NCBI GenBank assembly: GCA_012934845.2
Contig: WNNJ02001296.1
Coordinates: 21,662-85,661 of the forward strand
Source: Pomphorhynchus laevis
Lineage: Eukaryota; Acanthocephala; Palaeacanthocephala; Echinorhynchida; Pomphorhynchidae
DNA: 64,000 bases
Direction: 5' to 3'
Under the pieces are notes generated by a model that did not search any database, was not told where the DNA came from, and worked only from the letters and a program-made list of their open reading frames with translations. Shown here in pieces: positions 1-12,308 of this stretch. The first letter of the stretch is position 1; every line of letters starts with the position of its first letter. A program made the translations under genes and the position numbers.

Positions 1-893
1 AGTGATGAGCGAGGAAAACTTCTAATACAACCACAATACGTGCTGGAGAGACGGAGAAGATATTTCAAAGCTATCTCCACAGAAGAGTTCGAACACCCAT
101 CAATACCAGAAGGGACACCAATCCACACACAAATTGAGCAACTCAACGATGCAGAGGTCAGCGTCAATCATGAAGATGAAGCCGGGTAAAGCCAACTGAT
201 TCGATGATGTGGCGACGGACTTCTGGAAAATCAACCCGGATGAGTGGATACCAGGAATTGATCGAATGGGTGAAGATGCTGTACAAAGGAACTACTAGCA
301 GTGTGCTAACAGCAGCGGGAGTGATAAAGCACTCTCCCCATTACTATTCGTCATAGTTATGGACGTGATTACGAAAGACCTGCGAAGGCAAGCACCATGG
401 ACCATCCTGTATGCCGACGATGTTATGCTGGTATCTAAAAACAAACATGACTTCGAGCAGCAAGTGCAACAATGGACAATCGGCTAACACAGTTGGGGTG
501 GAAACTTAACACAGCAATGACAGCAGAAGCAGAGCGTAAGCTTGGATGTATGTAAACGAAAATGCTAAGGTGGATCGCGGAAAAAATTCGCTAAGACTAT
601 ATTCGTAACGAAGACATCCGCAAGCGATTTGGCGTAGCACCCATAGCAGACAAACTGAGAGAATCAAGGCTGAGATGGTATAGACATGTACTGAGGGAAG
701 ACGTGAACACACTGGCGCAGGCACCACTTTAAATCAAGGTCGACAGAAAGAGACCAAGAGGAAGACCACAGAAAAGATGGATGGATACCTTACTGAATGA
801 TGTGAAAATTGTCGGACTCACGCCCGAATACGCAGCGGATAGGGCATTTTGACATCAGCGAACGTCACAGCAGACCCGCCAAACGGGATAAAC
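1..893 (+). pseudogene. RTE-type LINE, 3' fragment of the polymerase ORF (decayed)
   Basis: Read on the plus strand in shifting frames, this gives the linker between endonuclease and reverse transcriptase (SDERGKLLIQPQYVLERR near the start), the stretch LSPLLFVIVMDVITKDLRR near 335-390, the catalytic YADD box at 410-421 (ILYADDVMLVS), and the basic C-terminus RKRPRGRPQKRWMDT at about 742-790. This order of motifs is typical of RTE-like non-LTR retrotransposons. Several frame changes and stops, plus missing sequence around motif B, show the copy is dead. The 5' end lies outside the window. The reverse transcriptase identity is secure; the clade is inferred from the C-terminal motif. Confidence 0.75.
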
Positions 894-1074
894 TATAAGG
901 AGAAGATACACAAAGACAATAAATCGAAGACAATAGATCGAAGTTAGATCAATAAATCGAAGACAATAATTTACAGAAGACAATAGACTGGTTAAAAAAT
1001 TCTTGGTTATTAATACTTACATCAATTCTTGATATCATCACTGGTTAAAAGTTTCTTGTTTATAACTACTTACT
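894..1074. repeat. short A-rich spacer with small repeats
   Basis: Between the RTE tail and the Gypsy element. It contains imperfect repeats of a unit like caataaatcgaaga (around 918-965). No coding potential is seen. It could be the RTE 3' tail or host DNA. Confidence 0.35.
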
Positions 1075-1122
1075 GTAACGTATGAGTAGCGGTACACTAA
1101 TTGATCATGATAATGTAAGCAA
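1075..1122 (+). repeat. 5' LTR remnant of the split Gypsy element
   Basis: 48 bp starting tgtaacgtatgagtagcgg match the beginning of the 3' LTR at 12309 with two differences by eye. The rest of this LTR is not recognisable here. Confidence 0.6.
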
Positions 1123-2969
1123 AAGAAGATTGCTGCAAAAGAAGATTAATGTCAACAAAAGAATATTGTTGCCATGCAGGAACTAATTGAACGTATACAA
1201 ATGGGTTCTGCCCGTGGAGGTGCAGTTTTTACAAATTTTCGCCAGTTTAAAGAGGAAGATGAAACGTGGATTGAATTATTTTGATCAATTTGCACATTTT
1301 TTGCGAGCACAAGACAGAAACCATGATCCGCAACAGAAAGAAATTCTTTTATCTTCGGTGGGCAGCAAGACGTATCAATTGTTAAAAAAGTTACTTCCGC
1401 AAGTAATGGACACGACAACCACTTACGATGATATCATCAATGTATTGAAGAGGCACTACGATAAGCCCATCCATATCCTAACTGCGAGATACGAATTTTC
1501 TCAGTGCACGTATCAACCCGATCAGACATGCATCCTGGATCGCCCATGCAAGAGGAATCGCCAACAAATGTAAGTTTTTTAAGTGAAATCAGGAACGAAA
1601 AACAGGCTGTTGATGAACGGATAAGAGATATGTTAGCCGAATCCCAGCTTAGAAGAAGTCTTAAATATCGCTCGAACGTTTGAATTAACACATCGAGCCA
1701 CCACACTTATCAAGCCGATTCAAGGGTCGGAAGCAAATGAAACAAAGGTTTTCGAGTTGGACAAGGATAGGTCTAAACGGTATAACAAAGCAACCAGATG
1801 CAATAAGTGCAACCGATTTCATGCATCAAATTGAATGTCTAGCAAAAAATTGCGATGCTATTTCTGCAATAAAATTGGTCATGTTCAGATATGTTGTCAA
1901 GCTAAGAAGCATAAAACAACCAGAATAAACGAAGGTGCAGGAAGCGCTATCTGATGACGAAAGATTGAAGCAGGTACTAGACAGGTTAAATCAAGCAAAT
2001 ATTCGAGTGAATAAAGATAAATGCGTATTTGACAAGTTTAGAGTACCATTTCTAGGGCATATTTTAGACGAAGATAATGTGGTTGCCGATCCTGAAAAAA
2101 TTCGTGAAATACAAGAAATACCATCACCTAAAAATAAAGGTCAAGTTAGAGCGTTTTTGGGAACAGTAAATTTTCTAGACAAATTTGTACCAAACATGCG
2201 ATGAAAATGCAAGAGATTGTATAAATTAACCAGTAAAAAAGTTAAATGGGAATGGACTGGCGAACATCATAATGAATGGATACAGGTTAAGGAATTACTA
2301 TTAAGCACAAAAATTTTAAAGACTGTAGACGAAAAATCCCCTTTAAAACTTATGTGTGACGCATGTGAGATTGGTATGGGCGCTGTACTAATGCAAAAGA
2401 AGGGCAAATAATTTTTTCCGATCGCATATGCCTCACGACTGTCAAGTTCCAGCGAACAACGTTATGCCCAAATAGACCGTGAAGCATCGACATTGTTATT
2501 TGCTGTACAGAAATTTAATCATTACTTAGCGGGTCGAAAATTCACATTACAGTCGGATCACAAACCTTTAAAATATATAATGGGATAACACAGATATCTG
2601 CAGAAAGTTGCAAATCATCGTTTAGTGAGATGGGCTACCATATAAAAAAGTTTGAGATAAAATAACATACAATTACAGTTCAGATCGCTACGCTCGCGGA
2701 AAAATCTGTATTAATAAAAAAGGGTTTGAGATAAAAATATTTACAACGATTACATCGATTACAACGATTACTTCAACGATTAAAGAATTTAAAATTGTCT
2801 TGATTATAATAAGTTCTTACAATTTCAAATTGAAATTTAAATCAAATTCCATTGATACCGCAATAAACGAAATCTGTTGGTCGGATCCATTATTCAATAA
2901 CGAATTTTCCGTTTGAAAAATTGATGGAAATTTGAATTCCAGTACAATATCACATTATATGACAAAAAT

Positions 2970-4097
2970 ATGACAAAGAAGACCAACAAGCAAGCGAAAC
3001 ACAACAATACAACAAAGTCGGTTGGGTACGCAGATAATGAAGTGGCATGTGACTCTCACGGCTGCACGATATGGACCAAAGTAAGCTTCCCCTCAGACAG
3101 TTCTCAAACAATGACGAGTCGCAATTTCTATTGTGGTTTCTGTGCAGCTCTTGCAATTGCAAATTTAAATAAGACTATTAACGATCTACGCTCACTAACC
3201 GAAGACATTGATAAACCATTACGATCAGATATCCCTTATACATGTGAAGTATTCGAGCAAGATACAATACCTTCACTAGACAATGAAATCGCCCCGATCA
3301 ACATAACGGCAACATCTGATACTTCAATATTCCGGAAATCTACCCCTACTCGAGTTTGGACACGAGGACATGCAAGATCGCGAATCGTAAAGGCAACAAC
3401 CCTTGAAACTTCCTTATCTAACCTTAAATCCGATTTCCTGGATTCGTCAAATCTAGAGAATTCCATCATTTCTCACAAGGATACACAGAAACAAACATTC
3501 CATATCACTCAGAAAACACATCCTAGGCCGGAAACAAACACAGAAGCACCACATCACACAGCACTCCCAACTTTTTATTGTCCTCAAACAACCCATAGTC
3601 TATATAAAATGGATGGAACACTCAAACAAATGATAAATCATACCAATTCCACTGTAAACAACACTGATAACCCCAATATACCTATTCTATCTGAGCCTAA
3701 ACGACATAAACGCCGAACATTCGATCGGGATAAATGTTTCATCATTGTAAATTTAAATGAATCACCGAGTCCAAACAGTCTCATCCGGATTAAACATGAT
3801 GTTGATTCAGTAAAGCAAGTTCTTTCAACTGTTCTCCCAACAGAAATATCAGTCGAACAAAATAGACAGGTAATACACCTCTTTCGCATTGGGAAGAAAC
3901 AAGATGGTACCAAACCAAGGCTTTTGAAAGTTGTTGTTGATAGCCCCGAGACTAGTAAGCAAATCATCAAGAATTCCTTTAAGTTAAGGGGCTCCAGTAT
4001 CAGACTTCTACCTGACCTCAGCACTGAAGATAGAAACAGATTGAAATCTGCAAGGAAAGAGCTTCAACAAAGAATTCAAAACGGTGAAAAAATCTAA
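2970..4097 (+). CDS. CR1 LINE ORF1 protein (nucleic-acid binding, PHD/zinc-like N-terminus)
   Basis: Intact 375-residue ORF. The N-terminus holds a cysteine pattern, CDSHGC followed about 30 residues later by FYCGFC (residues about 28-60), like the PHD-like or zinc fingers of CR1-group ORF1 proteins. The middle is low in complexity. The C-terminal third (from RDKCFIIVNLNES) contains RIGKKQDGTKPRLLKVVV and LLPDLSTEDRNRLKSARKE, a block common in CR1 and RTE ORF1 proteins and probably an RRM-like nucleic-acid binding fold. The expected role is binding element RNA in the ribonucleoprotein. The stop overlaps the start of the next open frame by 14 bases, so ORF2 may be translated by reinitiation. 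A diverged relative of the N-terminal block lies at 12568. Confidence 0.75.
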   Translation: MTKKTNKQAKHNNTTKSVGYADNEVACDSHGCTIWTKVSFPSDSSQTMTSRNFYCGFCAALAIANLNKTINDLRSLTEDIDKPLRSDIPYTCEVFEQDTIPSLDNEIAPINITATSDTSIFRKSTPTRVWTRGHARSRIVKATTLETSLSNLKSDFLDSSNLENSIISHKDTQKQTFHITQKTHPRPETNTEAPHHTALPTFYCPQTTHSLYKMDGTLKQMINHTNSTVNNTDNPNIPILSEPKRHKRRTFDRDKCFIIVNLNESPSPNSLIRIKHDVDSVKQVLSTVLPTEISVEQNRQVIHLFRIGKKQDGTKPRLLKVVVDSPETSKQIIKNSFKLRGSSIRLLPDLSTEDRNRLKSARKELQQRIQNGEKI

Positions 4098-7040
4098 TTG
4101 TGAAAAATTTTCAAGTTGTGCGGCGAAGGGTAAATACGCGATTCAGCCTCGGAATCCGTCTAACCGTTCCATCGACACTCTCCGCCGCACAGATTCGTGC
4201 ATCCACCACGTAAACATCAATCCAATTTCAACACCAACAGCGACACCACACCACTGCCGTTACTCTCAAAATAATATTTCCATCATGTACTCTAACTGTT
4301 TAAGCATGTACAACAAATTTGACGAAATATTGTGTCTCGTTAATTCAATGAACACAAACATCATAGCATTGAGCGAAACCTGGCTTAACAACGATATATC
4401 TGATAATGAAATCTCAATCCCAGGCTACTTTGTTATACGATCGGATCGAACCGCCTCAAAAGGAGGTGGAGTTATATTATACGTCAAGCAACCGTTAACC
4501 ATCATCGAGCACAGCATTGTATCAGATGATTCATACAACGAATATCTGTGGGCAACAGTATCTTCTCCTGATAGACAGAAACTAAAAATCGGTTTATTTT
4601 ACCGATCTCCGCGCTCCGCAACTGAAAAGATTGGCATCTCTTTACGACATCACCTAACAAGCTTATCACCGATCATTATCCTAGGAGACTTCAATATGCC
4701 TCATGTCAATTGGGACCTATATACTTCGACACATGGTTGTGATGTTGAATCATCCAATCTCCTTGATACGTTCAACGATCTCAATCTAACCCAGCATATT
4801 CACGAACCCACTAGAAGGAGGAAGCAATCATCTGCCATTTTAGACCTCTGCTTATCACGAGGGGAACCCACAATTGATGAAATCTCTCTCAGCCCCCTAT
4901 TGGCCACAGTGATCATTGTGTCATTAGGCTGGCGCTTTCTGTCAGTCTCTTTAAAACAGCCCCCTCGGCAAAACCCGAATTGAATCCCTTCAAAGCGAAT
5001 TTCGCAAGTATGACGCAAGCTATTCGAAACATTCAATGGCCTAATCCATATGAAATTGGCATAGATCAGTGCTGGGAAAATTTCAAATCTACTTTGATCA
5101 ATGCTCTAAATTACTTCTCCCCTTTAAAACGTCAGCGCACATCCCACAAAACTCCCATTTGGTTTGACTCGCAGATTAAACAAATGATTAAGACAAGAGA
5201 CAAAATTTACAAAAAATTCAAAGAACAGAATTGTTCTTGGACCGATTACAAGGAATTACGAAATCAAGTTACGGCACTCAAACGTCAGAAACGCAGGTGC
5301 TTCGTTTCCAATCTTTGTCGATCATCAAAAAGATATCCCAGTAAATTGTTCAAACATATCAGCTCATTAAAATCAACTACGTCTGAGATTAACTCTATAT
5401 TTATGGAAACCGGTGAGCTCATATCTGATGACAAAGCAATTGCCAATATTTTCCTAGATCAATTCACGCTAGAGAGTCCTACCTGTCAGTATTGCCCCAG
5501 ATTCTCCACTGCTCAATATCCGTGTTACGAATTTACTCCATTTGATAAATTTGAGATACTTAACGAACTTCTAAAGCTACCACGATCAATTGCGGAAGGA
5601 CCTGACAATATTCATCTAATCCTTCTTCGGGAACTTGCACCAGTAATATATGAACCTTTACACACCATATTCGATTTCTCCTTGTCAACAGGCTGTATAC
5701 CATCAGATTGGAAATGTTCTATAATCCGACCTCTCTACAAAAAAGGCGACCGTAATCTAGCAAGCAACTATCGGCCCATAAGCCTTACCTGCGTTGCTTG
5801 TAAAGTGCTAGAGAAACTGCTTTTTAAACGAATCATCGGGCACCTAGAAGATAACCAAGTACTCTGCGACAACCAGCATGGTTTCCGCCCAGGAAGATCT
5901 ACTGTCACAAACCTCATACTTGCGAGGAGTGATTGGACCAGATATGCCGAGGCTGGAGTTAGTGTTGATGTTTTGTTTTTCGACCTCAGCAAAGCATTTG
6001 ATCGGATATACTATGAAGTCCTCCTTATTACGCTGGAACAGTACGGCATCAGAGGAACCCTCCTTAATTGGATTAACTCCTTCCTTAGAAATCGGAAGAT
6101 TACTGTATTGGCTAATAAACAAATGTCAAAAACAAGAAATCCTGGACGCGGTGTTCCTCAGGGATCGGTACTCAGTCCATTGCTATTCATTATTTACATC
6201 AACGAGCTTACTACAGCTATTTCGAGTCCATGTGGTTTATATGCCGACGACTTGAAAATTTGGCGACCAATAATCGATAGCCGAGATCCAATGATACTCC
6301 AGAGAGACATTGATAATATTAAGGTATGGTGTAATCAACGGGGACTGGTATTAAACCCCGATAAGTCAAAACATATGCGCATCGGACATCTACACATCAA
6401 TTCATCATATACCATTGACGGAAGAGAAATTGAAACAGTTCTCCAATTTCAAGACCTTGGAGTGATCGTAAATAGAAGCTTATCGACCATCCCACATACC
6501 AGTCACACAGTTGCTAAATGCCGTCGAATTTTAGGACTTATTAGAAGGACCATTGGCCAGCTTGACGCATCCAGTTTTAAGTTAATTTACAATGCTTATG
6601 TCTTATCTTTAATGAGATACGCTTCACCTGCCTATCACCCTCAAACTACGACAGAGATGAACCTGTACGAATCCATATTACGCAAGGCCACACATCTTGT
6701 ACCAAGCCAACGCAAGTTCTCATTCATTTTTCGACTTCACGCACTTGGTGTGACCACAGTGAAGAAATCTTTAAAGTCATCTGATTTAATGTTTGTGTGG
6801 ACAGCGCTTAATGTTCAAAAAGGGCAGAGGGAACATGTTTGTCGCAAACTCTTCGAACTTCGAAATTCAAACAGATTGAGGGGACATCACCTCACGTTAA
6901 AGACCCACATTCGTCCACGAAGAAGATTTAACACAATTGTCAACCGAACGTGGAAAAGCTGGAATAAGCTACCAAGTCAAGTGATTTCGGCCTCCAGTAT
7001 TTTGTCCTTTATAAGAAATCTGAAGAATGTACTAACTTAA
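4084..7040 (+). pseudogene. CR1 LINE ORF2: AP-type endonuclease plus reverse transcriptase, one frameshift
   Basis: The first part (4084-4983) encodes an exonuclease-endonuclease-phosphatase type nuclease: ALSETWL, the stretch GGGVILYVK, and GDFNMPHVNWD. The family's SDH catalytic motif is at 4908-4916 but in the next frame, so one frameshift lies shortly before it. From there the frame is open to 7040 (686 residues counted from 4980). The reverse transcriptase has motif A FDLSKAFD (D335), motif B GVPQGSVLSPLL and motif C YADD (D423, D424), followed by the CR1-type thumb and C-terminal domain. The first ATG in the endonuclease frame that fits the family start is MYSNCLSMYNKFDE near 4285; the sequence before it has only a GTG. 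Apart from the one shift the protein looks complete, so the copy is probably young. Confidence 0.85.
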
Positions 7041-7231
7041 AACAATCGGATTTTCATTGATATTTTTTTAACCCTGTACCCAGCCTGTACGAGCTCTACG
7101 CTCTTTTGCTGCTGTTGTATTTATTTATTTTTTTCAATTTATTTTCTTTATTAGTAAAACATAAAATTAAAGGTAACCCTCTAATGGGCCCTATTTGTCA
7201 ATTCAAAAAAAATAATTATCTGTATGTGTAG

Positions 7232-10200
7232 TTATGCAAAAACTGGACGATGAAACGCCGATCTGGATCCTCTAATGCACCGGGATACCATCCTTGCGAG
7301 ACGGATGCCTATTCTACAACGCAGCGTTGAAATTACATCCGAATACTTAACCTCTGCTCTTTCGGCGATAGTATTCGCGATTTTTTTCAGAAGACTTTCC
7401 GTGCCCTTACCTGCACCTCCAGAGTTCGACAACACAACAGGAATGAAAGATGCTCTTTCAATTTCGGTTATTCTTTCTAGATATTTATTTCTTTTTCGGC
7501 TTTAGTGATACTCAAAACACGCACTCGGATTCTTTGATAAATTCGACGGCGCGAGCGCATTAAAAATGCAAACATCTATTAAAGTACGTTCCGTCTTGTC
7601 ACCAAACAATCCGTTGCATGATATGTCCAATCTCGCTTCTTTATCCTTAGTAGTTGTTTGTTTCAAGAAAGTTACATTTGAAGAAACAGGCGCCAGTCGA
7701 GGTTCGATTTGTACAGATGGACATATCTCAGTAAGCGTGTATGCTAAGAAATCCCGTACCACGTCATGTCTCATAGATGGAAGTCCACCAAGTGAACACG
7801 AAAGCGAGTGCGCCAGAGAATTTACTGTACCACATTGACAATAGGACGGAGCGCTTTTTGGAAGAAAACCGTATCGCGCCGCCATAGCGTCTCGAAATTC
7901 ATCGTTGCTTAGCCTTGAATTCCTTTCATGCGATGGATAAACTGAAAGCCATGATGATGCACCTTTGACTGACGAGTGTTCTATTGACCTTCTCAATAAA
8001 TGATTGCAATTATCGAGAATATTATTGCGATTAATTTTACAACGGGAGATATTTTGAGCGCGGATTAGTTTAATTATCGTATCTTGTTTTCCTTTTAGTG
8101 ATTCGCCGGAGTAACCTTCCAAACATGGAGCGCATAGGGAAGTAGATGATTCATATTCCGATTGAACCAATGCTGAAGGATCACGTATACTTACGCCACC
8201 GTCCCTGTAACTGAGGCAAAGCGTTCTCCATATAAATTCATCACTTGAAAGATCGATATTAAACAGCTTAGATATCATCATTTTTATTCTTTCAGACAGA
8301 GGACCAATCCAATCTACAGAACATGCACAAGTCCTCAGGAGATGCGACCATTTGTGCTGAATTGATCTGATAAAAGCCGTATACGCAACCTGAACATCGA
8401 GTTCACCCATATCTACCAACCGTTCAATGGAATTCGATATATCCTGCACAAATGATGATACAAACTGCTTAACGTAAGCGTATTTACCGATCGGGGAACC
8501 GAGAATTTTCACACCGTTTTCCATTATCGGAATATTGGTGTCACTGAATTCTGTTTGTAGCGATGTACTGTCATATCCGTTAGAGTAGATTTTACATTTT
8601 TCGGGATTGATGTAAAAACCATACTTCGGACCAAGCAACATTAACATTTTGAAAGCCGCCTTAACCATACTAGGCGGACCAACCATATTACCATCATCAG
8701 CATACCATAATTGTTCAACATTGGGGCATTTTTTTATAAGCCGGTATATTAATGGTAGCGTTGCGGCACTGAAAGCAGCCATTGAAAAAACATCACCCTG
8801 TGTAAATCCTTCTGAAGACCATATGTATTCGTTTCCTGTAGCCATTCGAGTAGGATCTCTATACAAGTTTGACAATACGACTGATAATGCTGGACAAATA
8901 TAAGGCATATTACGTAAAGCCAATTTTCTATTAATGCGATTAAAAGCATTGTCCGCGTCGATGGTGAGAAGTATGTTGTTCTCATTAGAAAGATGTGTTT
9001 TCAGAGCATGGATAACACATTCAGTTCCGGCCCGATGTGATGCACAATATTGTATAGAACCACATGCGTGTTGCAGCTGAGGCTGAACAACTTTGAGTAT
9101 GGCCTTCGAAATAATTCTTCTGGAGACATCCCCGATACCTATTGGACGAATGCCATGAAGTTTGCTTAGTGGAATTAGTCGGCTTGTGGTAAAAGCCTCC
9201 ATCGAAGTTTTAGGTATTTTACAAGTTGACAAATGCTTTGAGAAGAGAGCCAGTGCATCCGCTAGATTTCGCGACTCAGTTCCAAACGTAGATAGCATTG
9301 CGATCCATGCCTTCGCATCAAGGCCAGATGGGCCTGCTCCACCACTCATTCTACAAGCAGCCGTGATAATTGAATCTGCGTCAATCGAGTCGAATGCTAT
9401 CGGATGGAAGACTGCATCGTTTTTCAAGGGGGAAGAAAGGATGGCATCTTCGTCAAGTAATGCAGGCTCTGGATGCTTGTCGAGAAGAAGTTGCCGTACT
9501 GTTTTATCCTCAATAGTATCATCGATATCCAAAGGTATACCAACTCCAGGTTCCAAATCCAATAACCTTACGGCAGTTGTCAAACGCCCGTTAAGAACGA
9601 GCTTTCTGAATGAGCGACGCCAGTCGTCCTCGATATTATCAATTTTGTTTCTTTTGGAATTTTGATATTGCAGATAGCGGGCTTCGCCTAGTAGTGCACC
9701 ATAATTACCGGTCTGCCAAGATTCCATCCTTCTCTGTATAAGTTCTTTTGTTTGCTTCATTTTTGAGTTTCGGCATCGTTGTAGCACGAGTTGAGGTAAA
9801 ATAATCGCCAATTTAAGAGAACAACTGTCAGATGCTGCAAATTCATAGATGCGAGCCATTTCGGAAATAAACGATTTCGACGCTTGACACCTTGGTAGTC
9901 TTAACAAATTCGGCTTCCAGAGTGCCACTTCCGTGAACATCACATCGATGTATTCAGGTGAAACACTGTTTTGATGAGATATTGACGCTTCACATTGTAT
10001 GTCGTCGTTGTGAACTGGTTGGATTGGATGGACGTATTCGTTATTAAAGGTGTTATTCCGATGTCCATCGTTACAATGATTTGTGTTTATATTGGTAATA
10101 TCCGCAGGATTTTCGAGTTTATTAAGGCAGTGTGCTGCCGAACAATTTGTACAAGGATGTTTCGCTCTTGCACATTTACAGTTTTTGCATTTAGCTGCCT

Positions 10201-10252
10201 GTCCATTACACGTACAGCATTTGTATGTAGAGGATGGGACACCTCGAGGCAT
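7232..10252 (-). pseudogene. RT with N-terminal Cys cluster and putative PD-(D/E)XK nuclease; one in-frame stop
   Basis: The ORF runs 916 codons from the ATG at 10252 to a TAA at 7502-7504, and the same frame then continues open to 7232, so a single nonsense codon separates two parts of an otherwise complete protein of about 1,006 codons. Residues 12-42 carry nine cysteines (from KCCTCNGQ to CTNCSAAHC), a likely zinc-binding nucleic-acid domain. The reverse transcriptase has LIPLSKLHGIRPIGIGD, motif A LLTIDADNAFNRI (D432), a variant motif B SEGFTQGDVFSMAAF, and motif C WYADD (D519, D520). The C-terminal part has MRHDVVRD, then RLDI and LIDVCIFNA, spaced like a PD-(D/E)XK core, and a conserved tail NSGGAGKGTESLLKK. 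The nuclease call is inference from that pattern and from the position such domains hold in R2/CRE-like elements. Confidence 0.75.
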
Positions 10253-10530
10253 GCTTGTGTGTTATAGTGTATGTATGTTAGAGGAAATTGATGATGTAAA
10301 TTTGATTGTAATCAGTTATAATTCAGTGATTTTGTAAGTAGTTTATTAAGCAGCTGTATGTTATTTTATTGTATGTTTATTAGAAACCAAATAATATGCA
10401 CACTAGTCAGAGCCCTTGTATCTCGGGATAACTGCTTGAATTTTGGTTTAAACTCGTTGTCGCGACCACAGATTCCGGATGCTAGTAATACGATTCCGGA
10501 TGTGTATGTTATTTATTGTATTTACTTTTC

Positions 10531-10640
10531 AAGTTCGTTTATTCTCGAAGTGCGGAGTAGAAGTTCGTTTATTCTCGAAGTGGGCGTAGAAGTTCGTTGT
10601 GAAGTGGAGGTTCGTAGAAGTTCGTTATTTGTATTTACTT
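10531..10640. repeat. direct repeats in the leader of the minus-strand RT/nuclease element
   Basis: The 22-bp string starting aagttcgtttattctcgaag occurs at 10531-10552 and again at 10561-10582, with further partial copies of agaagttcgtt to about 10635. In element orientation this lies upstream of the start codon, so it may be part of a promoter or leader region. Confidence 0.6.
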
Positions 10641-12308
10641 TAGATCTCAAATGTAAGAACTTTAATAACCAATAATTTTACTGTTGTATTTAATAATAAT
10701 AATATTAAATCAATATGACTATGATCTCGAATATGTAACGGGTAATGATAACTACATAGCGGATGCACTTTCTCGTCTACCAAGCGCTAGGAAAATAGAA
10801 AAGGAGACAGGAGAACGGTGAAGAAGAAAGTCTCATCAACCTGATTCAATCCGAAACTATGGATGTAACGGGCATGTCTTCTGAGAGATTAAAAGACGAA
10901 ACAGATAAATATTGTATTCTGAAGCTGGTTCGGAGATACGTGAATACACAATGGCCTCTAGTCATCGAGTCGAACATCAAACCTTACTTTGCACAGCATC
11001 ATATGATCGAAGTGGAAGCAGGAATTTTGTTGATGGCGGGTAGAATTATAGTTCCAATTAATTTAAGAACACAGGTCATGAGGATGCTTCACCAAGGACA
11101 CCCGGGAATAGTTTCGATGAAAAGTTTAGTTAGATTTTATGTGTGGTGGCCGGGAATCACTTCAGACATTGAGAATGAGATAGCTGGGTGCGAGGAATGT
11201 CAGGGTGTCAGACATAGTGAACCGAACGTACCACTGCAACCCTGGTCGATTCCAGACAAAGAATGGGAGCGAATTCATATGGATTTTGTGAGACCTCGTA
11301 ACGGCAAATATTATTTAATTGTGCAATGTGCTCTAACAAAATGGCCGGAAGTAATTCCTGTCACAACGATTACCGCCACAATAGTTATAAATAAGTTACG
11401 AACATTATTTGCGAGATGGGGTAGTCCAGCAGTAGTCGTGTCGGATAATGGCCCTCCTTTCTCGTCAGATGCATTTAGGCAATTCTTGAAAACAACGGCA
11501 TTAATCATATACGAACAGCTCCATACCACCCCCAATCGAATGGGCTAGCTGAACGTTTTGTACGAGTATTCAAACAACGAGTATTGAAACCCCAAAGAGA
11601 ACTTAATTTGAGATTACAACAATTTCTAATATCATATCGTAATACACCACATTCAACCACAGGCACATCGCCCTCTATGGCTTTTCTAGGAAGAAGATTA
11701 CCTACTCTGTTTGACAGGATTAAACCAAATCAACATACAGTTGCTCATCGTGCTAAAAAGCGTCAGAAATGTTATCACGATCAAAAAAGTAGGCCAAGAT
11801 CATTTGTTGCCCAGAATTTAGTCTGGTATTGTCGAAATCGAGGCCAACGATGGGAAGCAGCTGAGATTATCAAAAGAACGAGTGCGAACTTATATGAAAT
11901 ACGAACTCGAGACGGTAGAAGGGTTCGAACACATGTTGATCAACTAAGAAAGCGGATTGACAGGTGCACTGAATTAGCCCAAGGGGATCGAAATGATGTA
12001 GATGTATTACCTGAATGGGAATATAGTGCATTGAATGCCAACTTACAACAATGCGAGACTCGTACTGATTTGAGCAGAAGATCAAATATCATTAGCCAAA
12101 CAGGAGATACCAGTAGGACACAGTCATTGACTGAAAATACTCAAGAGAAATCCACAGAAGGATCCCCACAACGAGACAGAAATGGGTTTGAGGAGACAAC
12201 CAATAACGAATCTCGGTTTGTAGTCCAACCAGCGATCGTTCGACGCAGCAGTCGAATTCGAAGACGTCCACAAAGGTATGGTGAAGTCCTTTCCTGGTAA
12301 AGAGCAAT

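Larger units (their letters stand above)
2645..7200 (+). mobile_element. CR1-type LINE, nearly full length, inserted in the Gypsy RNase H region
   Basis: Non-LTR retrotransposon with a leader of about 320 bp, ORF1 (2970-4097) and ORF2 (endonuclease plus reverse transcriptase, to 7040), then a short 3' region rich in T and A. The leader has a repeated aaaaagtttgagataaaa-like segment (about 2647 and 2717) and short acaacgatta repeats (2750-2790). The ORF2 motifs (GVPQGSVLSPLLF, YADDLKIW, and the C-terminal WNKLPSQVISASSILSF) are those of the CR1 group. It interrupts the Gypsy RNase H, which resumes near 10712. No target-site duplication is evident by eye. The 3' boundary with the next element is approximate. 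Confidence 0.85.
7205..10700 (-). mobile_element. non-LTR element with cysteine-rich N-terminus, RT and nuclease-like C-terminus
   Basis: Minus-strand element lying tail to tail with the CR1 LINE, both within the Gypsy element. It holds one long ORF (7232-10252) and a leader of up to about 430 bp containing direct repeats. No LTRs or terminal inverted repeats are seen. From memory, proteins of this type occur in cnidarian and mollusc genomes as unnamed reverse transcriptases; I cannot assign a published clade. Both boundaries are approximate; the right one is where Gypsy sequence resumes (about 10705). Confidence 0.7.

Noticed and set aside
7566-10337. Plus-strand ORFs of 76-167 codons across 7.3-10.3 kb
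   Set aside because: They are antisense to the long RT/nuclease ORF and have no independent motif.
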